DNA from: Cucumis sativus
Lineage: Eukaryota; Streptophyta; Magnoliopsida; Cucurbitales; Cucurbitaceae
Reading direction: 5' to 3'
NCBI RefSeq assembly: GCF_000004075.3
Contig: NC_026656.2
Span: 20,780,607 to 20,844,606 of the forward strand
Length of the DNA stretch: 64,000 nucleotides
Both the position numbers and the translations under genes were made by a program. The notes beneath the pieces were generated by a model. The model did no database searches and had not been told where the DNA came from. It saw nothing but the letters and a program-made list of their open reading frames with translations. This document shows, piece by piece, positions 13,901-25,759 of the stretch; within the stretch, counting starts at the first letter, position 1, and the number at the start of each line of letters is the position of its first letter.

Positions 13901-14700
13901 TTATAGTTAATTAATTGTTATTCAAAGTATTTTTTTTTTCTTTTATAAAAAACATCCAAAACTAAACCGTTTAATTAAATAAAATTTAAAAATTATGTTC
14001 ATAGTCGAGACTTATTACTTTTGCAGAAAATGACAAAAGAAAAAAGAGTTAGGTAAAACAAGCATGGTTATAAATACTCTAGATAATACTATTGACATAC
14101 TCTTTCATACACTACTAATATAGAACTTGATACACTCGGTTGATGTTTTTCACTGTCGTATCTGCAAAATAGAAAAAGTGTTTCTTTAAAATATCTTACT
14201 CTTAATTTGTTGCACATAATAATTTTCTTTTATAATGCGTGGATCGAAGAGTCAAATATTTGACTTCGACGTTGATAATACAAATACTATATCATTAAAC
14301 TATGCTCATTTTGACAAACGACCATGACCACAAAATACTTTTCTGAGACCAATAATTAAAATTTTTTTATATCAATTTCCTCAAATATAAACTTGCATTT
14401 TATGAAATTTTGGAATTTTATTAATTAAAATCATGAATTTGATTTGACAAATATCATCAAACTTAGAATTTTGAGTTAATTAAACTTGTAAATTTTAATG
14501 AGCTAATCAATTTATATGATCCTTATTACATTTTTGTTTTTCTTTTTAATACTTCATTGTATGATGAATGATTGAAGTAAATGAATAGACGATTTGAAAA
14601 AAAATTGACAAAAAATTCTAAATGGACGGAAAGTTTAAAGACTAAATTTATAAAATTATAAATTCTAATTTACACTATTATCCAAATTTTTGTTTGCAAA
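10950..14700. other. AT-rich intergenic region
   Basis: This separates the FLZ gene from the molybdate transporter. Only short, low-complexity open frames are present. A short GC-richer patch at about 11400-11530 is repeat-like. A segment near 14232-14320 (GGATCGAAGAGTCAAA...) resembles sequence near 8145-8185 and 62835-62900, so it is probably a dispersed repeat. I see no gene. Confidence 0.6.
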
Positions 14701-14717
14701 TCTTCTTCGCTATGAAT

Positions 14718-14796
14718 CGAGCAATGCTGTTCGATCTATAGTTCGTATCGGACCAAAACGAGCAATTCAGTTCGATCTATGGTTCGTATCGGACCC
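14718..14796 (+). repeat. 41-bp direct repeat in the MOT1 promoter
   Basis: Two adjacent copies start at 14718 and 14759, each containing TTCGATCTAT then GTTCGTATCGGACC, with only a few mismatches. They end about 22 bp upstream of the TATA box and 130 bp before the ATG. The GC content is above that of the surroundings. They may be a duplicated cis-regulatory module, or a chance duplication. Confidence 0.8.
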
Positions 14797-14817
14797 ACAT
14801 CTCTCTTACTTCACAAC

Positions 14818-14824
14818 TATAAAA
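14818..14824 (+). promoter_or_regulatory. TATA box of the molybdate transporter gene
   Basis: TATAAAA sits 103 bp before the start codon at 14927. It directly follows the 41-bp duplication. It is followed by a repeated CATTTGCAATTG motif (about 14836-14866), which would fall in the start-site region or leader. Confidence 0.6.
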
Positions 14825-14926
14825 TCAAATCCATTTTGCATTTGCAATTGCATTTGCAATTGCATTTATACCCTTTTCCCCACTTGGCTAAGTTAAACTG
14901 AAAAGAAAACTCATTTGAAGCTTCTC

Positions 14927-17005
14927 ATGGCCTCGCAAAACCGCCCGGCCTCAACCCTTGAAACCATCGAAAACCAGTCGGAAACCAGTAAATCGATGTC
15001 AATAAGCAGTATACCGGGAACAGTAATGAAAAAGCTGAAAACCAATCTGGTATTCCAGTCAAAATGGGCTGAATTAAACGGTGCAATGGGCGATTTAGGG
15101 ACATATATTCCCATAGTTTTAGCTCTGACATTATCCAGAAACATCAATTTAGGTACCACATTAATTTTCACCGGAATTTACAACATCATCACCGGCCTGA
15201 TTTACGGCGTTCCGATGCCGGTCCAGCCAATGAAATCGATCGCTGCCGCAGCCCTGGCTGATCCAGAGTTCGGCGTGGCAGAGATCATGGCGGCCGGAAT
15301 CCTGACCGGTGGAATCCTGTTTGTTCTGGGTGCGACGGGGCTTATGCATTTGGTTTACAAATTGATTCCGTTGGCGGTGGTGAGAGGGATTCAATTGGCG
15401 CAAGGATTGTCGTTTACTCTGACGGCCGTTAAATATGTTCGTTATGATCAAAATATGGCGAAATCTAAATCTGGCGACGCCCGTGAATGGTTTGGATTAG
15501 ATGGGTTGATTTTGGCCGTTGTTTGTGCTTGTTTTGTGATTGTCGTTAATGGCGCCGGAGAAGATGAACATCAGCCGGAAGGAACTGAAAATGAGGCCCA
15601 AGGGGAAGCAAAAGGAGGAATTAATAAAGAGAAGGTTAGGAAGATCATAGCTTCGCTTCCATCAGCTTTCATAATTTTTTGTTTAGGCATTATTTTTCTC
15701 TTCATCCGAAATCCAAAAGTGGTGAAGGAAATTACATTTGGGCCCTCATCCATCACCATTGTGAAGATCACAAAAAGCCAATGGAAAAAAGGGTTCATAA
15801 AGGGAACAATTCCCCAGCTTCCTCTCTCCATTCTCAACTCAGTTATCGCCGTTTGCAAGCTTTCCATGGATCTTTTTCCGGCCAAGATTTTCACCGTCAC
15901 GTCCCTCTCTGTCACCGTCGGGCTTATGAACATCATCGGTTGCTGGTTCGGCGCCATCCCTACTTGTCATGGCGCTGGTGGTCTTGCCGGTCAGTATAAG
16001 TTCGGCGGTAGAAGCGGCGGGTGCGTCGCATTGCTCGGTGCCGCTAAATTGATGCTCGGTTTGGTTCTTGGAAGCTCTCTTGCAAAGGTTCCATTTACTT
16101 TAAACTCAGCTTTTAATTACTCACGTTCTCAAATAACTCAATTATATTCAAATTTGAGTTCTTTATGCTTTTAAAAACAAGAAAATTTATTGATAAATTG
16201 TAGTAAAATTTTAGATTTTATATTAATAATAAACACTAATTATAGTAAAATTTTAGATCTTATATTAATAATAAACACTAATAAATTTATATAAATTTCT
16301 ATATCAATGTCATCGAATGGATTGAAGTCTATTGGTTTAGGTGAATCGATAGAATTTAAAATTTTGTTATATTTTTCTAAATATTTTCAAAATATATTTT
16401 ATACACCTAAAAAATTAATTTAAGCACTAATTAAACTATGATTATGACAGCAATTTTGATATTTTCAAAAACAAATAGTTTGGTTTCTCTCAAAAGTTTC
16501 AACTTACTGTTTATGAATATATAAAAATTCACTAATTATCCTTTTTATCTCTATTAAAATGATTAGTTAGTATTTTTTAGTTCCCTTGGTAATATATATG
16601 AAACCCAAATTAGATAATAACTAAATTGGAAATTCATAAACCCATATGTGATTACTAAGTTCAAATTACTCGAAACTATATTTATAACCACCTCTATTAT
16701 TATATGTTTGAAATATTGCTATTCAAATCCAAAAGTTTTGGCTAATAAGTTAATAATATATTTAATGGCATGTTTAGGTTCTAAACCAATTTCCCGTAGG
16801 GATTTTGGGAGTTCTATTGTTGTTCGCTGGAGTTGAACTAGCGATGGCGGCAAGGGACATGAACACTAAAGAACAGGCGTTTGTGATGTTATTGTGCACT
16901 GGGGTTTCGTTGGTTGGCTCGAGCGCTGCACTAGGGTTTTTGTGTGCCATGGCGGTGCACATCTTGCTCTGGCTTAGAAAATGGGGCAAAAGAGATAACC
17001 ATTAG
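14927..17005 (+). CDS. MOT1-type molybdate transporter (SULTR5 family)
   Basis: Two coding exons, 14927-16087 and 16778-17005, encode 462 residues with one 690-bp phase-0 intron. Family hallmarks are SKWAELNGAMGDLGTYIP (GDLGTYIP at residues 55-62), the PMPVQPMKSIAA segment, and PTCHGAGGLAGQYKFGG at residues 345-361. About ten hydrophobic segments are visible. The family lacks the C-terminal STAS domain of ordinary sulfate transporters, and none is seen here; the protein ends in a basic tail. MOT1 proteins carry molybdate across plasma, endomembrane or mitochondrial membranes for molybdenum cofactor enzymes; the membrane cannot be told from sequence. The ATG at 14927 is preceded by a TATA box 103 bp upstream. 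Exon 1 is clearly GC-richer than its flanks, as expected for coding DNA. Confidence 0.95.
16201..16283 (+). repeat. 42-bp tandem duplication in the MOT1 intron
   Basis: TAGTAAAATTTTAGAT... occurs at 16201-16242 and again at 16243-16283 with one substitution. The near-identity points to a recent local duplication. It lies within the single intron and does not alter the splice sites. Confidence 0.85.
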
Positions 17006-17351
17006 AATTGATTAGATAAATTAGACTTACACTTTTAATGATTAGAGAATGCAGTCAAAGAGTTTGATAAATTTTCAGTGAATTTTATAATACTATTAAA
17101 AAAAATCTCTCCAAATGAAAAGATACTATGATATTTATGGTTAACACGAGAAAATCACATTTTAGTAATATTGCTAAAGCTCAAACGATGTCCCTACAAC
17201 TAAAAGTATTAACAACACGAGCCCTACTATTAGTCACTATAAAAAAAATCATTTTTAAGTGAGTTTTTGTCATGCCATGAAAATATTAGTATGTTAGTCT
17301 TTTTACACCGACATTTTTTTTAGTCTTTTTTTACTTTTATATTCAAACAAT

Positions 17352-17525
17352 GGGTCCCGACAGGCATGCTCACACTCGAACCCTTCTCAGAAGATCAAGG
17401 TCGGTCGGTGGTGCAACCCACTAGGGGATCCCACCAGTCAGCTTCCTTGCGCCTTACGGGTTTACTCGCCCGTTAACTCGCACACATGTCAGACTCCTTG
17501 GTCCGTGTTTCAAGACGGGTCGAAT
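17352..17525 (-). pseudogene. 26S (large-subunit) ribosomal RNA gene fragment
   Basis: About 174 bp of high-GC sequence stands out from AT-rich flanks. On the minus strand it reads as the conserved 26S segment containing GACCCGTCTTGAAACACGG, GGACCAAGGAGTCTGACATG and, further on, GGAAGCTGACTGGTGGGATC. It stops abruptly on both sides, so it is an inserted fragment and not a functional rRNA gene. From memory there are a few substitutions against the usual plant sequence, consistent with decay after insertion. The identity rests on recognising a very conserved rRNA; the insertion mechanism is unknown. Confidence 0.9.
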
Positions 17526-18284
17526 TAAAATAGAGAATCTTCATTTATTGATAGATAACACGTATTTTACCTTAACGAAGATATGGACAAATTAGCTAGA
17601 TACTCCAACCATGCATGATTAATTAATAAATTTGGTTGCCTATACTTTATTTTATAATCTAATAAAGAAACTATTTCAAAAGTTTCTCCACCTAACAAAA
17701 AAAAAAAGGAAATTACATTCTCATTTTACAATTAATATTTAAAAGCAATACCATCTTTTTAAAAATATTTTCAAAATAACATTTACGATAAAAAAAAATC
17801 CATTACAATGTTTGGACAAAAGTCGAGACCTATAACATTGTGACAACAACATCTAATTTAGGTCCTATTTTTTTTTTTATACAAATTATACTTTAAAAAT
17901 AATTTTGAAACATAAAATAAGAATTGTATTTTTACAAATGGCTTTATTATTATTTTTGAAATTTAACATTTAATTTGAATTGACAACCAAAAAGTAGTGG
18001 ATAAATACAGTATTCGACTTTTGAGAAATATATTCCTGCCCAAATATTGAAGAACAATGATCCTTTTGCTTTCAATTTCCTTTTGACTATCCTTTATTTT
18101 AATGTTACATGAATTTTCAATTATTTGTTATCATTTATTTTTGGACTTTTCTTAATAGGCCATAGTAATTATTCCTTTGACCAAAAAATAATTAAATGTT
18201 TCATTTTAATTCTCAATTCATGATCACAAATCATTGGAATTAGTTAAAAATCTAACAGTGTCATGATTGTAGAGGTAAAGTGTC

Positions 18285-18560
18285 AAGCAACGAGAGCAAT
18301 GTCACCAATTGGAAGATGAATTTTGATGTGACTTGGTTTGGGTTGGATTATACGTGGCTCTAATGAACCTTTGGTTGGCATTGGTTTCGGAAAGATTCAA
18401 AAAATAAAAGATATTTTGTTTGATCTCTGCTATCTAAGTTTAGAAACGTAGCTCCCTTCTTGAGAGTTGAATCTAACTCTTCTGATGTGATCGTTGCTCT
18501 TAATGGCAACGATGGTGTGGCCTCTTGGAAATTAAAACCGTTTCCTGGAATGTTCTTTAT
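18285..18560 (+). pseudogene. Decayed RNase H-like (RVT_3) retroelement remnant
   Basis: The plus strand has NWKMNFDVTWFG from about 18308, two stop codons near 18360, then in another segment VAPFLRVESNSSDVIVALNG and a tail to about 18560. This pattern (WKxNFDG..., then LxVESDSxxVVxxL) is that of plant RNase H-like domains found in non-LTR retrotransposons and related host genes. Stops and a frame change show that it is broken. No reverse transcriptase is nearby. Confidence 0.55.
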
Positions 18561-19190
18561 TTGCATTAGTCATTAGTCATTTTATGAAATGACATGTTCT
18601 TGTAATTCTACTTTGTGTTCCTTTTAGCGAGTTTCTTTTTTTTGTTCTCTTTTGAGTTCTCATGCTTCTTCTTTCTTATTAGTTTTCTTTTTGGACAAAA
18701 TGAAGCAATTAATTCTTTTTCTACAAAGACAATGAACGTTCTTATTTTTTCATCTCTCAATTTTGAATTTAATTCTAAAATAGTAGGTCGTTTTATTTTA
18801 AAACAATTTAAAGTGAATGCTAATGATGCATTTGTAATATCACTAGAGTTAATAAATGAGATTTTGAAATAAAAAAATGAATTAAATCTTGATACCTATA
18901 ATTTTGTATAGGTATAATGTATATACCATTTGAGATGGAATGATATATTTTATGCTAGTTTGATTAGGTTATTTTAAATCTTTTAATCTATTTATAGAAT
19001 CCAATAGAAAGAGTTGCATATAGACATCATAAGATGAGAATTTGAACTTTGCTCTTAGTCATTCCCATGATTTGTTTGATTTTCTTTTCACGAAGTATTT
19101 ATTGTTTTTACAAAGTTAATTTGTTTAATATATGATCATATATATCAAGGTTGAAATTATAACAAATAACGTATAAAGGAGATATTGAGT

Positions 19191-19800
19191 TGTTGAACAA
19201 TAAATTTTGGCCAACTAAACCGCGTCACGTCATCACAACAAATTTGCGATGATTATAGTTTGATTGAATTTTGGGTAGTCAAATTTTCTATATCCAACCC
19301 AATTCAAGTTCATGATGAAAAATTGGACCAAACAATGGGACCCGTGCCCGCCAAGAAAATGGGTCAAACCCGAGTCGTCAGGAAAATAGGCCTAGTCCAA
19401 GCCTAATAGGCAAATGAGCCTAAGCCAAAGCCGAACAGGCAAATTGGCCCAAGCCCAACGAACGAATAGGCTCAAGTTTACCTAAAACACATGAAAGTTC
19501 TTTATAAATAGAGACTTTTGTCATTCATTTGAGGATCTTTGGTTGAAGGAAAAATTGAAACTCTGAAGACCTGCAAGTTCATTGAAAACTAGGAATATTA
19601 AACTTTTCTTAAATTCTAGAAAATCGAAGCTCAAATTGACTTGCAAGTACAACATCTGAAATACCAAAGATCAAAAACTTTTAATTTGTATTTGAGAGAA
19701 AACATCAAATGAATAATTATTGAAGACTGTATTCACTATACAAATCAATATACAAGTTTAATTCCCTGAATCACATTTCTCCAGAAATCTCGTGTGAACA
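19191..19800 (+). mobile_element. Candidate solo LTR or LTR-like fragment
   Basis: The segment begins TGTTGAACAA and ends GTGTGAACA, giving TG...CA ends with complementary TGTT/AACA tips. About two-thirds of it is AT-rich, with a GC-richer block of GGCCCAAGCC-like words and a TATAAATA box at about 19503, as in LTR promoters. There is no matching 5-bp target duplication (TGAGT before, GCTAT after), no primer-binding site after it and no internal retroelement genes. It may be an old solo LTR or an unrelated repeat. Confidence 0.35.
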
Positions 19801-20600
19801 GCTATTTCATTTTAAATATACAACAATTATGAAAGTGATAATCATGGGTCAGACAACGAAGAGAGCGGATCACTGCAATCTGCCAGTCCAATTGAAAGGC
19901 CCATTTTCTTTGAGAAATTGTACAAAGGAATTCAAGTGTAGTAGCCCAGTGAGCCTGAATCCGCCCAAAAAGAATGAATAGAGTTGTCGTCTCAACGCTA
20001 CTCAAATTCTTTTTGTTTTAAATCACTAACTTCGAATATGAAAGTAGCTTGACTAGCTAACACATATACCATCGATTAAAATGTCTAAAGTTTGAATCAC
20101 TACGTGACTAAAATAAAACTTAAATCTTATGTATGGATAACTTTTTACCTAGCAATTTAATAATAGAGGTCATCAAACTTTATCTCTTAAACATGTAGAA
20201 GGTAGACATGAGAGTCCGAAAAAAAAAGTTTTTTAAAATGAGGTACCTAAGTTAAACGCATTTCTAATCGTTGGAGTTTAGACTCTTTAGTTAGCTTGTT
20301 TTTGTCTCACTTAATCTAATTAAAGATATTTCATTCTCGATTTAAAAAGAAGAGCTAACTTAATTATGAAGGTACTTATGACAAACACTAACCCAATAAT
20401 CAACTTTGGTTAACTAATTTCAAACTAAAACTAAAGTTCCCTAACTTGAAAAGAAAAAACTAAAATCCCAAAATTTACAACAATTAGTTTTATGTAATGT
20501 AAAACCAAAGGCTATAAAATTTAATTAAACTAAAATTGCATTTATATTGATATTGATATTTAATTATAGTATAGTTATTTGTTACTCGTAAATCGATTGG
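19801..20600. other. Intergenic sequence upstream of the SNARE gene
   Basis: A GC-richer stretch at 19830-20000 has a 67-codon open frame on the minus strand that I do not recognise. The rest is AT-rich non-coding DNA leading to the leader of the syntaxin gene, which probably starts at about 20600-20700. Confidence 0.5.
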
Positions 20601-20973
20601 ATGAGTAGCCGGTAATTTCCTCCATTTTTTTCTGTTCAGCGCTTCTTCTCAGCTTAACTTAACTACGTCCGTTACCGCCATATTTGTTCTTCTTTCCCCC
20701 AATTTCATTCCCTTTCGCCTTCAATTTCAATCTGTGATCAAACTCAATCGATTTCTTGCTCTCTTTCATCTCCAATTTGTTTCTTCTACGTTCGATTAAC
20801 TGCACCGACGGGATATTCAACGCGTTTCTGGTCGATTGGGGTGAATGGCGATTTCGATCCAGATCTAGGGTTCTGCTTCCCCTTTTTCTCTGAATTTTGT
20901 GCATTCTACCATTTGTTTTCTACTCTAGATTTTCTCGTTGAGGCTCGAGGGATTCGGATCTCGCGTCTGTGGG

Positions 20974-21430
20974 GTAATTTCATTGTTCGTATCATTTGTT
21001 TTGTTTTGTTTTTCTTTTCGTTTTGTCTCTGCAAATTTTGGTGATATGGAAGAATTATTTGGTTTAGATATATTGTGGTTGATGGTGTAAATTGTGGTTT
21101 GAATTATTGGATTGATATGCACCGACATTTTTCTAGACTGATTGGAATAGGGATATTTGCTTTGAATCCAGTTTCTTCGAATTATTATTGTTATTTTTTT
21201 GTTTTCTATATGAATGCGAATGCTTTATGTATATTAGAAGAAGCGATCTGAATTTTTGAATTAATATGGATTATAAAATTGTGGAAGTAAGCGAGAAATG
21301 CTTGTGGCGACGGAAAATATATTGGGATAGATGGGTTTTATTTTGTTCTATAGGAGCTTAAGACGATAATGGTTCAATGTTCGAGAATCAAAATCCATTG
21401 ATGTAAATGCTTTTCATGATGTTGTTGTAG
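20974..21430 (+). other. Probable 5'-leader intron of the SYP32-like gene
   Basis: A CT-rich leader (about 20630-20973) ends at TGTGGG|GTAATT. A T-rich interval closes at TTGTTGTAG (AG at 21429-21430), 23 nt before the ATG at 21454. The intron is inferred from splice signals and composition only. Confidence 0.5.
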
Positions 21431-21453
21431 AGCTTCAGCTTACTGCGTTGAAG

Positions 21454-24400
21454 ATGGCTGTCAAAACAGCTCATTCATTTAGAGATCGGACGCTGGAATT
21501 TCAGAACATAACAGAGAGGCTAAAGAAGTCTTTCTCATCTGGTACGGGAACAACTGGACCAAGTGCTGTTTCAAAATCAGAAGAGCAGCGCTCTGCTGTG
21601 GCCCTACAGTCTGAATTTAATAAAAGGGCTTCCAAGATTGGGTTAGGGATACACCAGACCTCTCAGAAACTCTCAAAGTTGGCAAAATGTAAGTAGTTGA
21701 CTTGAAAGTATTATACAGTGCGTATGACATTACTTGAACAGGATCTGTTCTATAGGTACAACTGTGTCCTTGAGTTCTAAAGTAATATGCAGTACGTCCC
21801 GGCAGTCCTTTATTATGTAATTCAGACTGGAGGCCATATTCAATAAATATGATCATTTCAGCCTGGCATATGGTTACATTAGTTAAATTCCTTCATTTTC
21901 GAGTTCGATCAATTTATTGATAAATTCCATTAATTTGAGGACCTTATTCAGAAAAAAGTTGGGAGATTTCGGTATGCATTATCCCTTGATTAGATATTCA
22001 AGTAGGTAACATATTGGATGGTTCTTACAATCTAAGCAGGTACTGAGCATTTTTCTTGAGATTCCATTTATTTATCCAAAGATGTCTTTTAATCTGGAAA
22101 ATCTGCTTCAGTGGCTCATTCATTTTGTAAATTGCATCTTATTAGGGTCTTAAAAATTTTGGGGTTGATTTTATTTAGTCTGCAAAATGCAAGGGAGAAC
22201 TCGGGAAGAAACATTCCTCTGTTTTATGTGGGTCATTTTATTGTTGTTTAGTTAATGAGCTTCGTGCATGTGGAGGAGGAGAATCCGTAATGTTGCCTCT
22301 GAAAATAATTTTCTTTAAGATATTGCAAGAAACATTTGAATGGAAAGTTCCATATTTGCTGATCGATGTTCACCTTGATTTCCAGTGGCAAAGAGGACTT
22401 CTGTTTTTGATGACCCAACAATGGAAATTCAGGAGCTAACTGCTCTTATTAAGCAGGACATTACGACATTGAACTCTGCCGTTGTAGATCTTCAGCTTCT
22501 CTGCAACTCTAGAAATGAAAATGGAAACATATCCAGTGATACTACTAGTCATTCAACCACTGTGGTAGATGATCTTAAGAATCGACTGATGAGCACGACA
22601 AAAGAATTTAAAGAAGTCCTAACCATGCGAACTGAAGTAAGCTCAAATGTTTCACTGAATTTCTCTTTTCTTGAATTTACTTTTATCCATCTCATTGATT
22701 ACCTTTTCCAGCCTTTTTTGTTCTTCTTTAAATACTTACACCCTTTGTTGGTTTAATGAAGAATTTGAAGGTTCATGAGAACAGAAGACAACTATTTTCT
22801 TCTACTGCTTCAAAGGAATCTACAAATCCTTTTGTTCGCCAGCGCCCATTAGCATCCAGGTCAGCTTCTGGTGCCCCAAGTGCAGCCCCTCCTCCATGGG
22901 CCAAGGCGTCTACATCTTTTTCCAAAGCATCTCCCGGGTGAGAAATTTTAGTGGTTTCCTGTTGTTATATTCACACATTTCCTTATTTATGTGGGACATC
23001 TTCTCCGTCGGCATGTATTAGACGATAGTGGGATATCCTTAGAAGTAGTAATGAGAAATGAGCTAGTAAATTCAAAATTTGGGAAAAGGCAAATAAAGTA
23101 AACCAAATCCTAATGTATCAGTTGATCCCTCAAAGAATTTCCTATTTTTTTTCTACCTATTAACCATATACCATATGAACAATTGTCCCACTCCTTTCTT
23201 ACCATATTTCTTTGAGCATGGCCCTGGTCACCATGAGTAACTAAATGTTAGATTCGTCTTTTAAAAGATAAACTCAACCATTTGGTGCATGATGTCCCTT
23301 GAAATGCTCATATATATCATTCGTTTTCTTTGGTTCATTATTTGACTTAGCAATCATTATAGTCAAGGCAAGGCCTTCTAAATTCATTATTACTGCCAAC
23401 TGGAGGAATATCCATAATTCCATGATCAATTGGTTTGATGCCTTGCTGGACGTGTTTCTAATGAAAGTTCACTTGTAGCTCATATATTTAAAAATTTATT
23501 TTCTGCTATATTACTTCGTTGCTTTCGATCGTTTTCTTTGGTCATGCTGTTTCTACTTTACTGTCAAGGTTAATTAAACGATTATCATGTGGTGAATTTA
23601 CAGGAAGCAGGTGGATGGGGAGGGTCAACCATTGTTGCAGCAGCAGCAGCAACAGCAGCAGATGGTTCCATTACAAGATACTTACATGCAGAGCAGAGCT
23701 GAAGCTCTTCAAAATGTAGAATCCACCATTCATGAATTGAGCAATATCTTCAACCAGCTGGCAACTCTGGTTTCTGAACAAGGAGAGATTGCTATTAGGT
23801 ATTACCCTCATGCACCCATTTCAGAATTGCTGATCATATAACTTTACTTTTTTATTTTACAAACAAAGTATGAAGGATATACAGTTTCAGTATATCCGTT
23901 ACATTCAAGTTGATCTCAAACCTTAAAAGAGTTCAATGTGCTACATAAGACTGAATGGTTTAAATATAGCCTTCATTAAAACTGGATAAGTAGTTAACCT
24001 GTCAAATCTTCCAAATGTATTGGGTTTATTTACCATTTATTTTTTCAGTAACACATGGATGATTGTAGTCGTGAAATTTGGTTTCCATGTGATGATGATT
24101 TTTCTAAGGGGGGTTTTCTCCAAGCATGATTGTACTATAAAATTAGCTTGTGAGATTTCATACTCAAACAAAGAGCGGTATCATCGAAAGAGGACTTAAA
24201 CCAAGAAAAATCTGTAGCCTTTACCATTAGGGATGAGGAAGTGGGAATCCCCAAGCCTAAAAAGAGGAGTAAAGGAAGTTCTCCACCAAAAATATCCGTT
24301 TTTACAAAAATCCAATAAAATAGACAAAAGAGAGAACAAAGATATTACTCTTCTTGTCTTCTTGTGCTTAGTACTGAAGTAATAAATTGGTGTGGGGGTA

Positions 24401-25757
24401 TTGTATATTTTTATGTGGAGAAGTAAGACAAATTTTTGGATATTTTTGCTACTTTTTGTTCATTTTTCTTTTAAAACTGAAGCAGAACAGGCTAGTCTTT
24501 ATTAGTTGTATACTTCCGATGAATGATTTGGTAATCTGCTGGAATGATGCATCAGATAACAGATGGATCTGGAAATAGGAAAGTACGTGTAGGCAGTTCC
24601 ATACTGAAACTTAAACTTAAACTGAAACTTTAAATTTGATTGATGAAAATTACAAAAGAGAGAGAAGAAATCAACCCACCACTATGGTGTAGAAGCTTAC
24701 GTAAAGTTGCTCAAATTGCAATGGATTGAAAAGGTATTAAAACAGAGATTAGGAAGAAAGAATAGATAAGCATGCATGCTCATGCATGGACGACAACAGC
24801 CGGTTGGAATGGAACGTCACGTGAGTGCTGCAAGCTTCCAACTCATGGGTTGAATAATTTAGGCAATTTGTCAAATAGCTGGTAGGCATTACCGTTTCAG
24901 GCCTAATTTGGCTAAAAGAAAGTCAAACTTACAGGTTATCTAAGTTGGCCTGCGTCGATACTTGTGTGCCTCTTCTTTTTTTTTTTTTGGAACAAGCTAT
25001 GAACTTTTAGGATACTTGTGTACATGGAGAAAACATAAAGGTCTAGTTAGTTTGTCCTAGAGAAAGGGGGTACTCTGAGTGTTGTCCACTTTATTTTTGT
25101 TACTTCAAGTGGTTGCTTTCGGAGAAAGGCTGGCTAAGATGATATATTATTGGGGTTACTTTAGACTGAACTCAATTGTCTAGATAACTGTGCTCAGTTA
25201 CACTACACCATTTCCCAAACTTTGTATTGGTTGGATGTCTCCGTTGTTATCCATTGCTTTTTCAACATTTGGAAGATGGACAAGTGCAAGGAAGAGTGAA
25301 AGAGTCAATAGCCCTTTTAGCTAATGGAGTTCCAAGAAACATTCCAATAGACTACTTGTATGCCAAAAGAGCAACAATTACTATGAGTCTAAACATACTC
25401 TCAAGATTTCTCAAAGTTTTTTTTCCTAATTCAATGCCCCACATCATCATACCAATCTCTTATCTAAAATATCTGGTTAAAACACAAATGCTAGGTTTTA
25501 GAACATACTGGAGCTTATCTTAAATCATTTTTCATATTCTTTAAGTCTCCTCCAATATGCATATGATTAAAAAATTAATGTCGGTCGGTTGTTGCAGGAT
25601 CGATGAGAACATGGACGATACTCTGGCAAATGTGGAGGGGGCACAGGGAGCTTTGCTCAAGTATCTAAGCAGTATATCATCGAATAGATGGTTGATGATC
25701 AAAATTTTCTTTGTACTAATATTCTTCCTCATGGTTTTCCTATTTTTTGTGGCATAG
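21454..25757 (+). CDS. Qa-SNARE syntaxin, SYP32-like (SED5/syntaxin-5 family)
   Basis: Five coding exons (21454-21688, 22386-22636, 22762-22937, 23604-23798, 25598-25757) encode 338 residues; all four junctions keep frame. The SED5-type N-terminal region includes FRDRTLEFQ and SEFNKRASKIGLGIHQTSQK. The Habc bundle and a linker with NPFVRQRPLA follow, then eight Gln at residues 233-240. The SNARE motif spans roughly residues 250-312 with zero-layer Gln280 (SEQGE). A C-terminal membrane anchor of about 20 residues ends FLFFVA. SYP3-group proteins act as Qa-SNAREs in ER-to-Golgi and intra-Golgi fusion and sit on cis-Golgi membranes. KRTSVFDDPT and the NPFVRQRP linker favour SYP32 over SYP31. Intron 4 is long (1.8 kb). 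The gene converges on the PPD1-like gene. Confidence 0.95.
23638..23661 (+). repeat. CAG trinucleotide run coding eight glutamines in SYP32
   Basis: Four CAG, one CAA and three CAG codons encode Gln233-Gln240, just before the SNARE motif. A Gln-rich stretch is usual at this place in SYP32 proteins. The length may vary between accessions. Confidence 0.9.
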
Positions 25758-25759
25758 TC

